NCBI RefSeq assembly: GCF_000369805.1
Contig: NZ_KB850224.1
Span: 62,001-126,000, forward strand
Source of the DNA: Acinetobacter sp. NIPH 2100
Lineage (GTDB): Bacteria; Pseudomonadota; Gammaproteobacteria; Pseudomonadales; Moraxellaceae
Length of the DNA stretch: 64,000 bases
Reading direction: 5' to 3'
This document shows, piece after piece, positions 39,321 to 49,445 of the stretch. The notes below the pieces were generated by a model, which did not search any database, was not told the DNA's origin, and saw nothing but the letters and a program-made list of their open reading frames with translations. The translations under genes and the position numbers were made by a program. Within the stretch, counting starts at the first letter, position 1, and the number at the start of each line of letters is the position of its first letter.

Positions 39321-40421
39321 TTATTGCCCTAGACGATCAAAATTGTATAACGCACTAGAGAACGGAATAACTTGGTTGATAACACGTTGCCAGCGAGTCA
39401 GGCCAGTTGCGTCAACATAGACAATATCATTACTACGTAGTCTAAACTGATTGGCAAGACCAAAATCACCCAAACTTACTAAATTCAAGTGATACAGTTC
39501 AGTGTGACGATCTTGGGGATTAGTGCGAAGTACATAAATACGACTAGCACTGGCCGAAAGTGGGTTGAGACCTAAACTTTCACCTAAAGCATCACTTAAG
39601 GTCATGCCTTGGTCGCGCATTGGCAAGGCTTGGTTTTTACCAGACTCACCCATCACATAAATTTTTTGATTTTCTCTTGAACTGACATAAATCGTATCAT
39701 TGGGTTGTACCAATAGTTTATGTAGTGAATAGCCAGATTTTTCTAGTGCAATGGTATTAAGGTCATAAGTAATACCATTGCGAATGAGTTGGATAAAGGT
39801 ATTATCACCTTTATCTGTGACACCTCCAGCCATTCCTAGAGCGGTATAGATACTAATTGGTTGGTCATTCAGAAAGAATTGACCGCCCTTAATGACACTA
39901 CCTTGAACCGAATAGCGTTGACCTTGATAAGATAGTACTCGCACAATCACATCAGGGTTTTTTAGATAACGCGCAAATTGACTACGTAGGTCAGTGTTGA
40001 GTTGTGCGAGTGTTTTGCCTGCAGCTTTATAGCGGCCAACCAAAGGAACTTGAACAAAACCATTATAATCAATTGGATAGCCATTGGCTTGAATTGATTG
40101 ATCATTGGTGAGGTTGTTGACTGGCGGAGTAATTTCGGGATACGCCCAAAGTTGAATAGAGAGCACATCCCCAGAGCTCAGACGGTAGGCTTGTTGCTGT
40201 TGTTTAAAAAGTGCGGTGTAATTATTTCGATAATCGATTTGAGCGGGCTGAATCGCGGGTAAATTGTCCTGCGTAATTTTTATAACATTAACATCAGTTC
40301 CTTGGTCTGTGGTGTAAACGCCTTCACTCGGAATATCGTATGTTTGTAAGCCAGAAGTAACAGCACAAGCTGTAGCACTAAGACTAATCGCAAGAATGGA
40401 AAAAAGTTGATAATGCTTCAC
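39321..40421 (-). CDS. wza: Outer-membrane polysaccharide export lipoprotein
   Basis: 366 residues, GTG start at 40421 with AAGGG upstream. Lipoprotein signal with ATAC near residue 19. Polysaccharide export (PES) domain: YRLSSGDVLSIQLWAYPEITPP, NGYPIDYNGFVQVPLVGRYKAAGKT; then SLBB-type domains (YSVQGSVIKGGQFFLND, IYVMGESGKNQALPM). The C-terminal helix (WQRVINQVIPFSSALYNF) would form the outer-membrane barrel. It forms the octameric export channel contacting Wzc. Confidence 0.96.
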   Translation of the reverse strand: MKHYQLFSILAISLSATACAVTSGLQTYDIPSEGVYTTDQGTDVNVIKITQDNLPAIQPAQIDYRNNYTALFKQQQQAYRLSSGDVLSIQLWAYPEITPPVNNLTNDQSIQANGYPIDYNGFVQVPLVGRYKAAGKTLAQLNTDLRSQFARYLKNPDVIVRVLSYQGQRYSVQGSVIKGGQFFLNDQPISIYTALGMAGGVTDKGDNTFIQLIRNGITYDLNTIALEKSGYSLHKLLVQPNDTIYVSSRENQKIYVMGESGKNQALPMRDQGMTLSDALGESLGLNPLSASASRIYVLRTNPQDRHTELYHLNLVSLGDFGLANQFRLRSNDIVYVDATGLTRWQRVINQVIPFSSALYNFDRLGQ

Positions 40422-41058
40422 ACTCGACCCTTGAATAGTTATATCTGTTGTTACACAACAACATATCTTTGGACTTAGAATTGGGCTAATTCTAGCTGAA
40501 AAAGATCAAAAAAGCATAAAAGAATCATTTCGGTTTGTATGTTTAGTTTATCTGAATAATATAGAAGTTAGCATTTGGAATGCTTAGAATTGGGTTGTTA
40601 AAAACAATCATACAATTCAAATGGGGGCTAAATTAAAAATCTGCTATAGTACGCCCGTTTCGCAGTAGTAAAGGGATAGCATAGTTCCCATGAAAGCGAT
40701 GAGGGTATTCGAAAGGATTGGAAGATGGAGCATTTGTGACATTGATGCATAAAATCTGAGTCACTACAATGTATTAGAAAAGTTAAAGAGTTTTGCTTTG
40801 ACACATTGAAGTGGTAAAGAGTTGTAGTGGCAAAAACAATGTTGGATTGCTTTAAATAAGAGATCAGAATTACTTGTTATTTGTTGCCATTTTAGGTTGT
40901 GTTTGATTGAATTTATTGATTTAAGTTCATCTTGCGGCGATCATTCTTTCGCACTATATGACACGACAAAATTGGCAAATAGAATGAAATATTTTATGGG
41001 TTAATTTGATTTAAACTCATAAATAGATAGAACGTCATACATAAAAAGGGTGAATTGG
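40422..41058. promoter_or_regulatory. Divergent regulatory region of the capsule locus
   Basis: 637 bases between wza (leftward) and wecB (rightward). For wecB an extended -10 TGCTATAGT is at 40642-40650, implying a leader of about 400 bases. For wza a weak TAGAAT (minus strand, 40494-40489) is seen. Operator-like elements: palindrome TAGAATT-GGGCT-AATTCTA (40476-40494), palindrome AGCATT-TGG-AATGCT (40570-40584), and the 12-base direct repeat CTTAGAATTGGG at 40474 and 40583. No JUMPStart or ops element of the enteric type was found, and no convincing ORF. Confidence 0.6.
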
Positions 41059-42183
41059 GTGAAAAAAGTTTTATTAGTATTTGGTACTCGACCAGAAGCG
41101 ATAAAAATGGCCCCTTTGGCCTTAAAGTTACAACAGTTTAATGAAGACTTTGAAACTAAAGTCTGTGTGACAGGTCAACATCGTCAAATGTTGGATCAGG
41201 TGTTGAGTTTATTTGAATTAACACCAGACTTTGATTTGAATTTGATGAAACCAGGGCAAACACTTTCAGATGTGACCTCTGGGGTACTTAAAGGGCTAGA
41301 ACAGGTTTTTGACGCATGGACGCCCGATGTGGTTTTGGTGCATGGTGATACCGCTACGACCTTTGCTGCTTCATTGGCTGCGTATTATCACAAAATAAAA
41401 GTAGGTCATGTCGAAGCGGGCTTGCGCACAGGTGATCTATATTCCCCTTGGCCAGAAGAAGCCAATCGAAAATTAACCGGTGTACTTGCAAATTATCATT
41501 TTGCTCCGACTCAATCATCATATAACAATTTAATTAAAGAAAATGTGAATCCTGCAAATATAGTCGTGACAGGAAACACCGTGATTGATGCTTTACTACA
41601 AGTCAAACAAAAAGTAGAACAAGACCAACAACTGGTCATGCAATTTCAGCAAGAATTTCCATTCCTTGATGCAGATAAAAAACTCATATTAGTCACAGGA
41701 CACCGTCGTGAGAATTTTGGGCAGGGCTTTTTAAATATCTGCAAAGCATTGGCGAATTTAGCTAAAAAATATCCTGATATTCAAATTGTTTATCCTGTAC
41801 ATTTAAATCCGAATGTACAACAACCTGTTAACGAGCTGTTAGCGGGTATCGCCAATATTCATTTGATCGCCCCACAAGATTATTTGCCTTTTGTGTATTT
41901 GATGAATCGTAGTTATCTGATTCTAACCGATTCTGGTGGTATTCAAGAAGAAGCACCATCATTGGGTAAGCCCGTGCTGGTTATGCGAGATACCACTGAA
42001 AGACCTGAAGCGGTTCATGCAGGAACGGTACGTTTAGTTGGTACAGATACAGAAACTATTGAGCGTTCAGTCATAGAGTTACTTGAAAATCCAAATATTT
42101 ATGCTGAGATGGCTGAAGCCCATAATCCGTACGGAGATGGTGATTCATGTCAGCAAATTATTGATTTTCTTAAAGCGAACTAA
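41059..42183 (+). CDS. wecB: UDP-N-acetylglucosamine 2-epimerase (non-hydrolysing)
   Basis: 374 residues from the GTG at 41059 (AAGGGTG seven bases upstream); a GTG at 41050 is in frame. Family signatures: [63 protein letters not shown], and [26 protein letters not shown]. It interconverts UDP-GlcNAc and UDP-ManNAc and feeds the next gene. Called mnaA in A. baumannii capsule loci and weeA in the emulsan cluster. First gene of the rightward operon. Confidence 0.95.
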   Translation: MKKVLLVFGTRPEAIKMAPLALKLQQFNEDFETKVCVTGQHRQMLDQVLSLFELTPDFDLNLMKPGQTLSDVTSGVLKGLEQVFDAWTPDVVLVHGDTATTFAASLAAYYHKIKVGHVEAGLRTGDLYSPWPEEANRKLTGVLANYHFAPTQSSYNNLIKENVNPANIVVTGNTVIDALLQVKQKVEQDQQLVMQFQQEFPFLDADKKLILVTGHRRENFGQGFLNICKALANLAKKYPDIQIVYPVHLNPNVQQPVNELLAGIANIHLIAPQDYLPFVYLMNRSYLILTDSGGIQEEAPSLGKPVLVMRDTTERPEAVHAGTVRLVGTDTETIERSVIELLENPNIYAEMAEAHNPYGDGDSCQQIIDFLKAN

Positions 42184-42222
42184 GCCGAAATTTCCATTTA
42201 TTTTGATTTAAAAGTATAGAGT

Positions 42223-43476
42223 ATGAGCAATTCATTCAAGCATATCTGCGTTATAGGGTTAGGTTATATTGGTTTACCAACAGCTGCGACATTTGCTGCA
42301 CATGGGGTAAAAGTGACGGGTGTTGATGTGAATCAACATGCGGTAGATATGATTAATCAAGGTAAAGTTCATATTGTTGAACCTGATTTAGATGCTTTGG
42401 TCCGTGATGTCGTTGCTCAGGGTAAATTGTCTGCTCAATTGGCGCCGACTGAAGCAGATGCTTATATTGTTGCAGTTCCAACACCTTTTAAAGATGATTA
42501 TCAGCCAGATCTAAAATATATTGAATCTGCTGCTAAGGCTTTAGCACCTTTTTTAAAGCCAGGTAATTTGGTTATTTTAGAGTCGACATCGCCTGTAGAG
42601 GCAACTGAGCAAATGTCAGCTTGGTTGAGCGAAGCACGTCCAGATCTGAGCTTCCCGCAACAAAAGGGTGAAGAGGCTGATATTTTAGTCGCGCACTGCC
42701 CAGAACGTGTGTTGCCAGGTAAAGTTTTACAAGAATTGATCAGTAATGACCGTATTATTGGTGGAATGACACCACGTTGTTCAAAAGCAGCATGTGATTT
42801 ATACAAAATTTTTGTAAAAGGTGCATGTATTGAAACCAATGCTCGTACCGCAGAAATGTGCAAATTGACAGAGAACTCTTTCCGTGACGTCAATATTGCT
42901 TTCGCAAATGAGCTTTCAGTTATTTGTGACAAGTTAGATATCAATGTTTGGGAGTTGATTTCACTGGCGAATCGTCACCCGCGCGTCAATATTTTACAGC
43001 CAGGACCTGGGGTCGGTGGTCACTGTATTGCGGTTGATCCTTGGTTTATTGTGGCAAAGACACCAGAACAAGCTCGTTTGATTCGTACTGCACGTGAAGT
43101 GAATGATGCCAAACCTGAATGGGTGATTGATCAGGTTAAAATTAAAATTGCGGATTTCTTACAAGCAAATCCAAATAAGACGATTCAAGATGTCACGATC
43201 GCTTGCTATGGTTTGGCTTTTAAACCTGATATTGATGATCTACGTGAGAGCCCAGCACTTGAAATCACGAAAAAATTGGCTGAACAAGGTTTAAATATTC
43301 TTGCAATAGAACCGAATATTCATGAACTTCCTGCCAAGCTCCCTTCAAATATTAAATTGATTGCTCTTGAAGAACATCAACAAGCAGATATCCATCTGAT
43401 TTTGGTTGATCATAGACAGTTTAAAGATATGAACTTCTCTTTTTCTTATGTAGTCGATACGAAAGGCATTTTATAA
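42223..43476 (+). CDS. wecC: UDP-N-acetyl-D-mannosamine dehydrogenase
   Basis: 417 residues. N-terminal NAD site ICVIGLGYIGLPTAATFAAHG; catalytic-Cys region HCPERVLPGK and GPGVGGHCIAVDPWF; Lys/Asn region TENSFRDVNIAFANEL. The closest type is WecC, which oxidises UDP-ManNAc to UDP-ManNAcA, matching the epimerase just upstream. It corresponds to weeB (emulsan) or mnaB (A. baumannii). The uronic acid may be modified further by the oxidoreductase and heparinase-fold genes downstream. Confidence 0.94.
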   Translation: MSNSFKHICVIGLGYIGLPTAATFAAHGVKVTGVDVNQHAVDMINQGKVHIVEPDLDALVRDVVAQGKLSAQLAPTEADAYIVAVPTPFKDDYQPDLKYIESAAKALAPFLKPGNLVILESTSPVEATEQMSAWLSEARPDLSFPQQKGEEADILVAHCPERVLPGKVLQELISNDRIIGGMTPRCSKAACDLYKIFVKGACIETNARTAEMCKLTENSFRDVNIAFANELSVICDKLDINVWELISLANRHPRVNILQPGPGVGGHCIAVDPWFIVAKTPEQARLIRTAREVNDAKPEWVIDQVKIKIADFLQANPNKTIQDVTIACYGLAFKPDIDDLRESPALEITKKLAEQGLNILAIEPNIHELPAKLPSNIKLIALEEHQQADIHLILVDHRQFKDMNFSFSYVVDTKGIL

Positions 43477-44043
43477 ATGTATAGCCTATTCAAATTTTTT
43501 TTTAGACTAGGTGATTACTATCGTGGTCTAAAATTATTTTTGTTAATTAATTTATGTGGCGGGATCTGTAAAGGAATTCCTAAAGTTGGGAAAAGTGTCA
43601 TTTTCAAATACCCACCGCATAAAGGTATTAAGTTTGGTAAAAAATGTGATATAGGCTCTTTTATACAATTTGATATACCACCAGGTGGTGTGCTCGAAAT
43701 TGGAGATAATCTTAAACTAACGAACACAATAAATATTGCCGTATCCAATAAAGTAAGAATAGGGAATAATGTACTTATTGCTGAAGGAGTTTCAATTAGA
43801 GACTCGCAGCATAATTACTTAAATTCTGAAGAGTTAATATCACAGCAAGGTTTGGAGGTTGGTGAAATAGAAATAAAGGATGATGTGTGGATTGGTAAAA
43901 ATAGTATGATTTTACTCAATACTGTCATTAATAAAGGATGTGTGATTGGCGCCAGCTCTATAGTCAAAAGCAAAACAACAGATAATTACGGTGTATATGC
44001 TGGTCTTCCTTTGAAAAAAATTAAGGAAAGGACTAGTAGATGA
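43477..44043 (+). CDS. Hexapeptide-repeat acyltransferase (WeeC-like)
   Basis: 188 residues, starting directly after the wecC stop. Left-handed beta-helix hexapeptides run from about residue 50 to 180 (LEIGDNLKLTNTINIAVSNKV, then IGNNVLIAEGVSIRD), with the acceptor-site His in SQHNYLN and the closing YGVYAGLPLKKI. It is of the LbetaH/maltose-O-acetyltransferase type and probably O- or N-acetylates a sugar. From memory it matches weeC of the emulsan cluster. AT-richer than wecC. Confidence 0.85.
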   Translation: MYSLFKFFFRLGDYYRGLKLFLLINLCGGICKGIPKVGKSVIFKYPPHKGIKFGKKCDIGSFIQFDIPPGGVLEIGDNLKLTNTINIAVSNKVRIGNNVLIAEGVSIRDSQHNYLNSEELISQQGLEVGEIEIKDDVWIGKNSMILLNTVINKGCVIGASSIVKSKTTDNYGVYAGLPLKKIKERTSR

Positions 44044-45257
44044 GAATTTTTATAAAGTTGATGAGCAGTGGAATTCTTGTTCAGGTATTGATGTTGCTGT
44101 CGACTTTAGTTTTTTCTCGTATTTATTTGGTGGATGATTTTGGTGAGCTTGCATTTTATGCAAGCTTTGGTTCAATAATGGCAATTATAGGGGGATTGCG
44201 TTTTGATTATATTTTATTAAAAGAAAGTATATCGGATAAAGTTGGAGCATATTTTTTATCTAATATTTTGAGTCTTTTTTTAAATTTAATCATCTTGTTG
44301 ATTTTCTTTGTTATCCAATATTTCTTTCAATTGTTGAACTATAACTTATTGATTTTATTTTTATTTGGTTTTGGTTTTAGTCTTTTTAATAATCTCACCC
44401 AATTTTTTGTGGCGCAAAAGAAATATAATTACTTTATAACTTTGAGATTTATTCAGGTAATAACTGTATTTGTTATTGCTATTTTAGCTTACGCTTCCTC
44501 ATATGAATTAAAAGGGTTGTTGTGGGCATATGGTGGGTCTCAATTTTTATTAGGTTTAATGGGGCTTGGTTTTCTCTTAAAAAATAAATGGGTTGAGGTT
44601 GATTTAGCATCTCTTCATAAATGTTATAAGGAAAATATTTTTGAAGCTGGAAAAAACTCTTTAATAAGTTTCATGCAGTATAGTACACCCCTTATTCCGG
44701 TGTTTGTTGGTGGAATGTTCTATGATAAAAAAATCATAGGAGCATATTTCGTATTTTCTCAAATGATTAGTGCACCTCTAAGTGTTGTAAGACGAAATTT
44801 ACTTATATATTTCAATGGGGAATTTTCTTCCAGAGAAAAATTTTATCACGCTTTTTCTAAAGTATTTTCTCTAACCCGTTTTTTTCTCTTTTTAGGTGTT
44901 TTATCTGTCCTACTACTAATAACTTATTTCTTTAAAGATGAGTTAACACTTTTAGTTCTAGGAAGCCAGTGGTCACCTTACGCTTATTTGCTGTTGCCGT
45001 TAGTGTTTTATTTTGTTTTTGACAGCCTTTTACAACCTTTCACAACACTTTTACCATTGTGGAATAAAGTGAACATTTCTTTGTTGTACGAAGGAGTTAG
45101 GTTTTTCCTGTTAGTGATTATACTTCCAGTATTAATTTATATTTTTAAATTTGATTTTGTTATTTTCCTAACAATATATATTTTAATTATGTTGTGTGTC
45201 TATCTGATGATTTTTTATAAAATTTTCAGTCTTCATTCAAGTTTGGAAGAGAAATGA
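44040..45257 (+). CDS. wzx: Repeat-unit flippase Wzx
   Basis: 405 residues with about 12 hydrophobic helices and little else. It overlaps the acyltransferase gene by 4 bases. The first helix (FIKLMSSGILVQVLMLLSTLVF) and the segment LISFMQYSTPLIPVFVGGMF fit the MOP/PST family. It moves the undecaprenyl-linked repeat unit across the inner membrane. Wzx genes are poorly conserved, so the assignment rests on topology and position. Confidence 0.88.
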   Translation: MRIFIKLMSSGILVQVLMLLSTLVFSRIYLVDDFGELAFYASFGSIMAIIGGLRFDYILLKESISDKVGAYFLSNILSLFLNLIILLIFFVIQYFFQLLNYNLLILFLFGFGFSLFNNLTQFFVAQKKYNYFITLRFIQVITVFVIAILAYASSYELKGLLWAYGGSQFLLGLMGLGFLLKNKWVEVDLASLHKCYKENIFEAGKNSLISFMQYSTPLIPVFVGGMFYDKKIIGAYFVFSQMISAPLSVVRRNLLIYFNGEFSSREKFYHAFSKVFSLTRFFLFLGVLSVLLLITYFFKDELTLLVLGSQWSPYAYLLLPLVFYFVFDSLLQPFTTLLPLWNKVNISLLYEGVRFFLLVIILPVLIYIFKFDFVIFLTIYILIMLCVYLMIFYKIFSLHSSLEEK

Positions 45258-45266
45258 GGGGTGCCT

Positions 45267-46199
45267 ATGAAAATTAATAAAGAAACGATCATTATCGGTG
45301 GAATACCAAATCCAATTGGTGGAGTAACTACTTTTTTGAGTAGATTAATTAAGGCTTACTCTCAATATGTTGTAATGCTATTGGACTTGTATCCAAGTGA
45401 AGATAAAAGAATTCCTAAGAATTTTTCTGGTCATTATAAGTTAGCTAAAAATAAAATTATCGCTGTTTTTCTGGTTTTTTTAGCCCAGTTAAAATATAGA
45501 AATAAGGATTTCTTCTTTAATTTTTCCTCTGGGAATAGTCTGGCATTTTTTATCTTTCTGCCAAAAATGAATAATGAATGGTCTTTGATGCTACATCATG
45601 GTCATTTATCAAGCAAATTGCCGAGGTTTATAACCAAAATTATTCTAATGAAGTTTGATAGAATATATGCTTTGAATCAGAGGCAAGAGGAGTTTTATAG
45701 GAGGTTTAAGTCAGATCTCAATATAATTCAAGAAACTTCTTATGTTCCTGCAACTCTTGTTGACATTGAAAATGTTGAAAAAGAAGTTCTGTTAGATAAA
45801 ATTAATGAAGGTTATAAAATACTGGTGGGTTCGGGTTTTCCTAGGCCCTTATATCAGCATCATTTACTGATTGATCTAGTTACTAGAAATCAGAACCTTT
45901 TTTTATTTCTTTTTCTATATGGCGAAGGTGAGCTGAAGGATGAGCTTTTAAAGCTTAACCATCCTAGGATAGTGGTTTTCTTCGATAAAGATGAAGATAT
46001 TTTTAATTTTTACCTTTCTAAATCAAATCTGTATTTAAGACCAACCTTAGAAGATAGTTTCGGAATAGCATGTGCTGATGCTGTAGAGTTTGGTATACCA
46101 GTAATTGCCTCAAATGTTTGTAAAAGATACTCAGGTGTCCACACTTATGAGTTAAATTCGGATCAGGAATTCTATGAGCTATCAAAAAAATTTCTATAG
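45267..46199 (+). CDS. Glycosyltransferase (GT4-like; WeeD position)
   Basis: 310 residues from the ATG at 45267, with GAGGGG six bases upstream; the GTG at 45261 lies within that site. N-terminal GGIPNPIGGVTTFLSRL is typical of GT-B transferases; the C-terminal part has YLRPTLEDSFGIACADAVEFGIPVIASN, a GT4 donor-site E-x7-E-like pattern. The C-terminus is shorter than usual and overlaps wzy by 26 bases. It probably adds the second or third sugar of the repeat. AT-rich. Confidence 0.82.
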   Translation: MKINKETIIIGGIPNPIGGVTTFLSRLIKAYSQYVVMLLDLYPSEDKRIPKNFSGHYKLAKNKIIAVFLVFLAQLKYRNKDFFFNFSSGNSLAFFIFLPKMNNEWSLMLHHGHLSSKLPRFITKIILMKFDRIYALNQRQEEFYRRFKSDLNIIQETSYVPATLVDIENVEKEVLLDKINEGYKILVGSGFPRPLYQHHLLIDLVTRNQNLFLFLFLYGEGELKDELLKLNHPRIVVFFDKDEDIFNFYLSKSNLYLRPTLEDSFGIACADAVEFGIPVIASNVCKRYSGVHTYELNSDQEFYELSKKFL

Positions 46200-47298
46200 T
46201 TCGTCAAATGTTATAGTTCTACTGATATTAAGTTTTCTAACTATTGCAATAACATTAGTTGGCTTAGATTATGAACCTATTGTTATGCTAGCAAGAGGGA
46301 TGACATATTCATTAGCAGGTTTTCTTGTTTTATGTTATTTGTTTAAAGGAGGCTTAGTTGTAAAACTAGAAAAATCTCTATTTTTCTTTCTTTTATTAGT
46401 ATTTTGGGTAGGTGTTCGTGCCAAAAATTTTTATGGTTTGGGGTTGTTGCTGCAAACAATATTACTTTTTCTAAGTACCTTTGTTTTGAGGAATTTAAAT
46501 TTTAGCTTTAAGGTGGATAAAGCAATATTAATAGGTGCTTTCTTTTATTTATTAATGGCTTTTGTACATTTTTTTATAACTCCTATTTTTGGTAATAGCA
46601 ATTATATCGGTGTATGTGGTCTAATTTTCCTTGTTGTCTTTTTTTCAAAACAAACCAAAATATATTATCTTTTTTCTTTGCTATGCTTGGTTTTTATTGT
46701 TTTATCTGGAACGCGCTCAGCAATATTAGGTTTAGTGGTCGGATATTTATTATTTAAGATATTTAATTTACGGACTTCATTAAGAATCCTATCTCTCATT
46801 GGATTTACTGTACTAGCTATTTTATTCTTTAAATCTGGGCTCTATGACTATTTAAACTCTGATGATTTTGCCCAACTGGTTATTGATAAAACAGGTAAAC
46901 GTCTAGAGTCAGGCCGTTTTGAAATTTGGGATCTCATTTTTTCGAATATGAGTTTTTCTAACTATATAATTGGACTGGGAGGAGGAACTGATTACGAGGC
47001 AATAATTGGTAGTAAATTAAGTGCCCACTCCGGCTATGTATATATTATTTCCTCTTATGGCATTGTTGGCCTATTTCTATTTGCCATGGCTAGTATATTT
47101 TCTATTATTAGACTATTTAAAAAAGGATATTATTTTTCCTTTTTATTATTTGTAGCTCTTTTATTCCGTGAATTCTTTGAAGTTACTTTACTACATAATA
47201 GTTTTCCCATTGCATTGTTTTTTTGGGCTTTTTTATCAAACGGCTATTTAGACCAGTTAAGACTCTATAGACTTTCTTCAGGCACAGTAAAAGATTAA
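46174..47298 (+). CDS. wzy: Repeat-unit polymerase Wzy
   Basis: 374 residues, about 10-11 hydrophobic helices and a larger periplasmic loop (about residues 215-285) with SDDFAQLVIDKTGKRLESGRFEIWD; the RFE-W pattern is common in Wzy/O-antigen ligase proteins. It overlaps the glycosyltransferase gene by 26 bases. It joins repeat units in the periplasm. Its sequence is not conserved, so the call rests on topology, the loop and position between flippase and modification genes. Confidence 0.85.
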   Translation: MSYQKNFYSSSNVIVLLILSFLTIAITLVGLDYEPIVMLARGMTYSLAGFLVLCYLFKGGLVVKLEKSLFFFLLLVFWVGVRAKNFYGLGLLLQTILLFLSTFVLRNLNFSFKVDKAILIGAFFYLLMAFVHFFITPIFGNSNYIGVCGLIFLVVFFSKQTKIYYLFSLLCLVFIVLSGTRSAILGLVVGYLLFKIFNLRTSLRILSLIGFTVLAILFFKSGLYDYLNSDDFAQLVIDKTGKRLESGRFEIWDLIFSNMSFSNYIIGLGGGTDYEAIIGSKLSAHSGYVYIISSYGIVGLFLFAMASIFSIIRLFKKGYYFSFLLFVALLFREFFEVTLLHNSFPIALFFWAFLSNGYLDQLRLYRLSSGTVKD

Positions 47299-47306
47299 GG
47301 TAATTT

Positions 47307-49445
47307 ATGAAACAAATTCTTCAAGATATGGCAAATGGTGGTACGACTGTGACCGAAGCTCCAGTACCACAATGTTCAAAAGGTCATTTACTGATTTCCA
47401 CAACAACTTCGCTTATTTCTGCTGGTACAGAACGTATGTTAGTTGGTTTTGGTAAGGCGTCTCTAATTGATAAAGCACGCCAGCAACCTGAAAAAGTGAA
47501 AATGGTACTGGAAAAAGTACAAACAGATGGTCTCTTAACAACTTACGATGCTGTAAAGTCTAAGTTGGCCCAACCACTTGCATTAGGTTATTGCAATGTG
47601 GGTATCGTGCATGAAGTAGGTGCTAATGTAGATGATTTCCAAGTTGGCGATCGTGTTGTGTCAAATGGCCCCCATGCTGATATGGTAAAAGTACCTAAAA
47701 ACCTTTGTGCAAAAATTCCAGATAATGTCAGTGATGAATCTGCTTCTTTTGCTGTCGTAGCAAGTATTGGCTTGCAAGGTATCCGTCTTGCTCAACCGAC
47801 TTTGGGTGAAAGCTTTGTCGTGACAGGTGCGGGTCTTATTGGTCTACTCACCATCCAGATGCTAAGAGCAAACGGCTGTCGAGTTCTCGCCATTGACTTT
47901 GATCAAAGTAAATTAGATTTGGCAAAACAATTCGGTGCAGAGATCTGTAATCCTGGTAAAGGTGAAGATCCAGTTGCTGTGGGTCTGGCATTTAGTCGTG
48001 GTGTGGGTGTAGATGGTGTCATTATTACCGCGTCAACCAAGGTCAGTGATCCTGTTATTCAAGCAGCACGAATGAGTCGAAAACGTGGTCGTATTATTCT
48101 AGTCGGTGTAACAGGCTTAGAGTTAAACCGCGCAGATTTTTATGAAAAAGAACTCAGTTTCCAAGTTTCTTGTTCATATGGTCCAGGTCGTTATGATACT
48201 GGATATGAAGACAAGGGTAATGACTATCCACTTAGCTTTGTTCGCTGGACTGAGCAACGTAACTTTGTTGCCGTTTTGGATATGATGGCTGCGGGTACCT
48301 TAAATGTAGAACCATTAATTACGCAGCGATTTGAATTTGAAGATGCGCCAAGCGCTTATAATGCGTTGACAGAAGATAAATCAGGTTTGGGTTTATTACT
48401 TAAATATAACTCCCCAGTCGAAACCCGTTTAGAAAAGCGAGTGGTATTACGTCCCATTTCTATTGAGCCAAAAAATGCTGTGGTTGGTTTTATCGGGGCA
48501 GGTAACTATGCTTCACGTGTGTTGATACCAGCTTTCAAAAAAGCATCTTCTCAATTACATACTATCGTAACCTCTGGCGGCATTAATGGGGTTATTCATG
48601 GAGAAAAAACAGGATTTGCCGAAGCTTCGACAGATCTGGATGGTTTATTAAATAATAAAGATATCAATACCGTCGCGATCGCGACCCGCCATAATAGCCA
48701 TGCATACTTTGTAGAAAGAGTTTTAACGGCAGGTAAGAATGTTTTTGTTGAAAAGCCATTGGCTCTGACTGTCGAAGAAATTGAAAAAATTGAAACGGTC
48801 TACAATCAAAATATCCAGAATAATCAATATGCACGAGTCATGGTCGGCTTCAACCGTCGTTTCTCCCCACAAGTGCAAAAAATGAAAACTTTGCTGGATA
48901 CAGTGAAAGAGCCGAAAAGCTTTATCATGACCATGAATGCAGGTGCGATACCAGCAGATCATTGGACACAAGATAATGCTGTTGGTGGTGGGCGTATTAT
49001 TGGAGAAGCATGCCACTTTATCGACTTGATGCGCTTCTTGGCAGGTTCAAAAATTGTTTCTATTCAGGCTCGACGTATGGGCGAAACTGATGCAGTACAG
49101 GTTCTAGAAGATAAGGCTTCAATTACGCTTGGTTTTGAAGATGGGTCATTTGGCACCATTTTCTACTTAGCAAATGGCGCCTCAAGCTTCCCTAAAGAGC
49201 GTGTAGAAGTCTTTACAGCAGGTCGAGTATTACAATTAGATAATTTCAGAAAGCTAAAAGCATTTGGCTGGCCTGGATTTAATAAAATGAATCTTTGGCG
49301 ACAAGATAAAGGTCAAGATGCTTGCGCTGCTGTTTTTGTTGACAGTATCCGAGATGGAAAAGAAGCACCGATTCCAGCAGATGAAATTTTTGAAGTTGCT
49401 AGAGTGACCATTCAGGTTGCCGAAATTTTAAGAGCACAAACATGA
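47307..49445 (+). CDS. Fused MDR dehydrogenase / Gfo-Idh-MocA oxidoreductase (WeeE position)
   Basis: 712 residues in two domains. Residues 1-370 are a zinc-type (MDR) alcohol dehydrogenase with nucleotide site VVTGAGLIGLLTIQMLRANG at 171-190; the usual structural-zinc Cys cluster is not seen. Residues about 390-712 are a Gfo/Idh/MocA oxidoreductase with VVGFIGAGNYASRVLIPAF at 392-410 and the EKP motif at 482-484. This fusion recurs in polysaccharide clusters next to heparinase-fold genes. The substrate is unknown; redox remodelling of a nucleotide sugar or lipid-linked sugar is the reasonable guess. Confidence 0.85.
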   Translation: MKQILQDMANGGTTVTEAPVPQCSKGHLLISTTTSLISAGTERMLVGFGKASLIDKARQQPEKVKMVLEKVQTDGLLTTYDAVKSKLAQPLALGYCNVGIVHEVGANVDDFQVGDRVVSNGPHADMVKVPKNLCAKIPDNVSDESASFAVVASIGLQGIRLAQPTLGESFVVTGAGLIGLLTIQMLRANGCRVLAIDFDQSKLDLAKQFGAEICNPGKGEDPVAVGLAFSRGVGVDGVIITASTKVSDPVIQAARMSRKRGRIILVGVTGLELNRADFYEKELSFQVSCSYGPGRYDTGYEDKGNDYPLSFVRWTEQRNFVAVLDMMAAGTLNVEPLITQRFEFEDAPSAYNALTEDKSGLGLLLKYNSPVETRLEKRVVLRPISIEPKNAVVGFIGAGNYASRVLIPAFKKASSQLHTIVTSGGINGVIHGEKTGFAEASTDLDGLLNNKDINTVAIATRHNSHAYFVERVLTAGKNVFVEKPLALTVEEIEKIETVYNQNIQNNQYARVMVGFNRRFSPQVQKMKTLLDTVKEPKSFIMTMNAGAIPADHWTQDNAVGGGRIIGEACHFIDLMRFLAGSKIVSIQARRMGETDAVQVLEDKASITLGFEDGSFGTIFYLANGASSFPKERVEVFTAGRVLQLDNFRKLKAFGWPGFNKMNLWRQDKGQDACAAVFVDSIRDGKEAPIPADEIFEVARVTIQVAEILRAQT

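Noticed and set aside
40690..40752. A 20-codon frame (MKAMRVFERIGRW...) in the wecB leader as a leader peptide
   Set aside because: AAGGGA is about 14 bases from the ATG, too far, and there is no run of regulatory codons or following attenuator hairpin that I can see.
40422..41058. JUMPStart/ops element for RfaH control
   Set aside because: The GGCGGTAGCGT-type core is absent on both strands.
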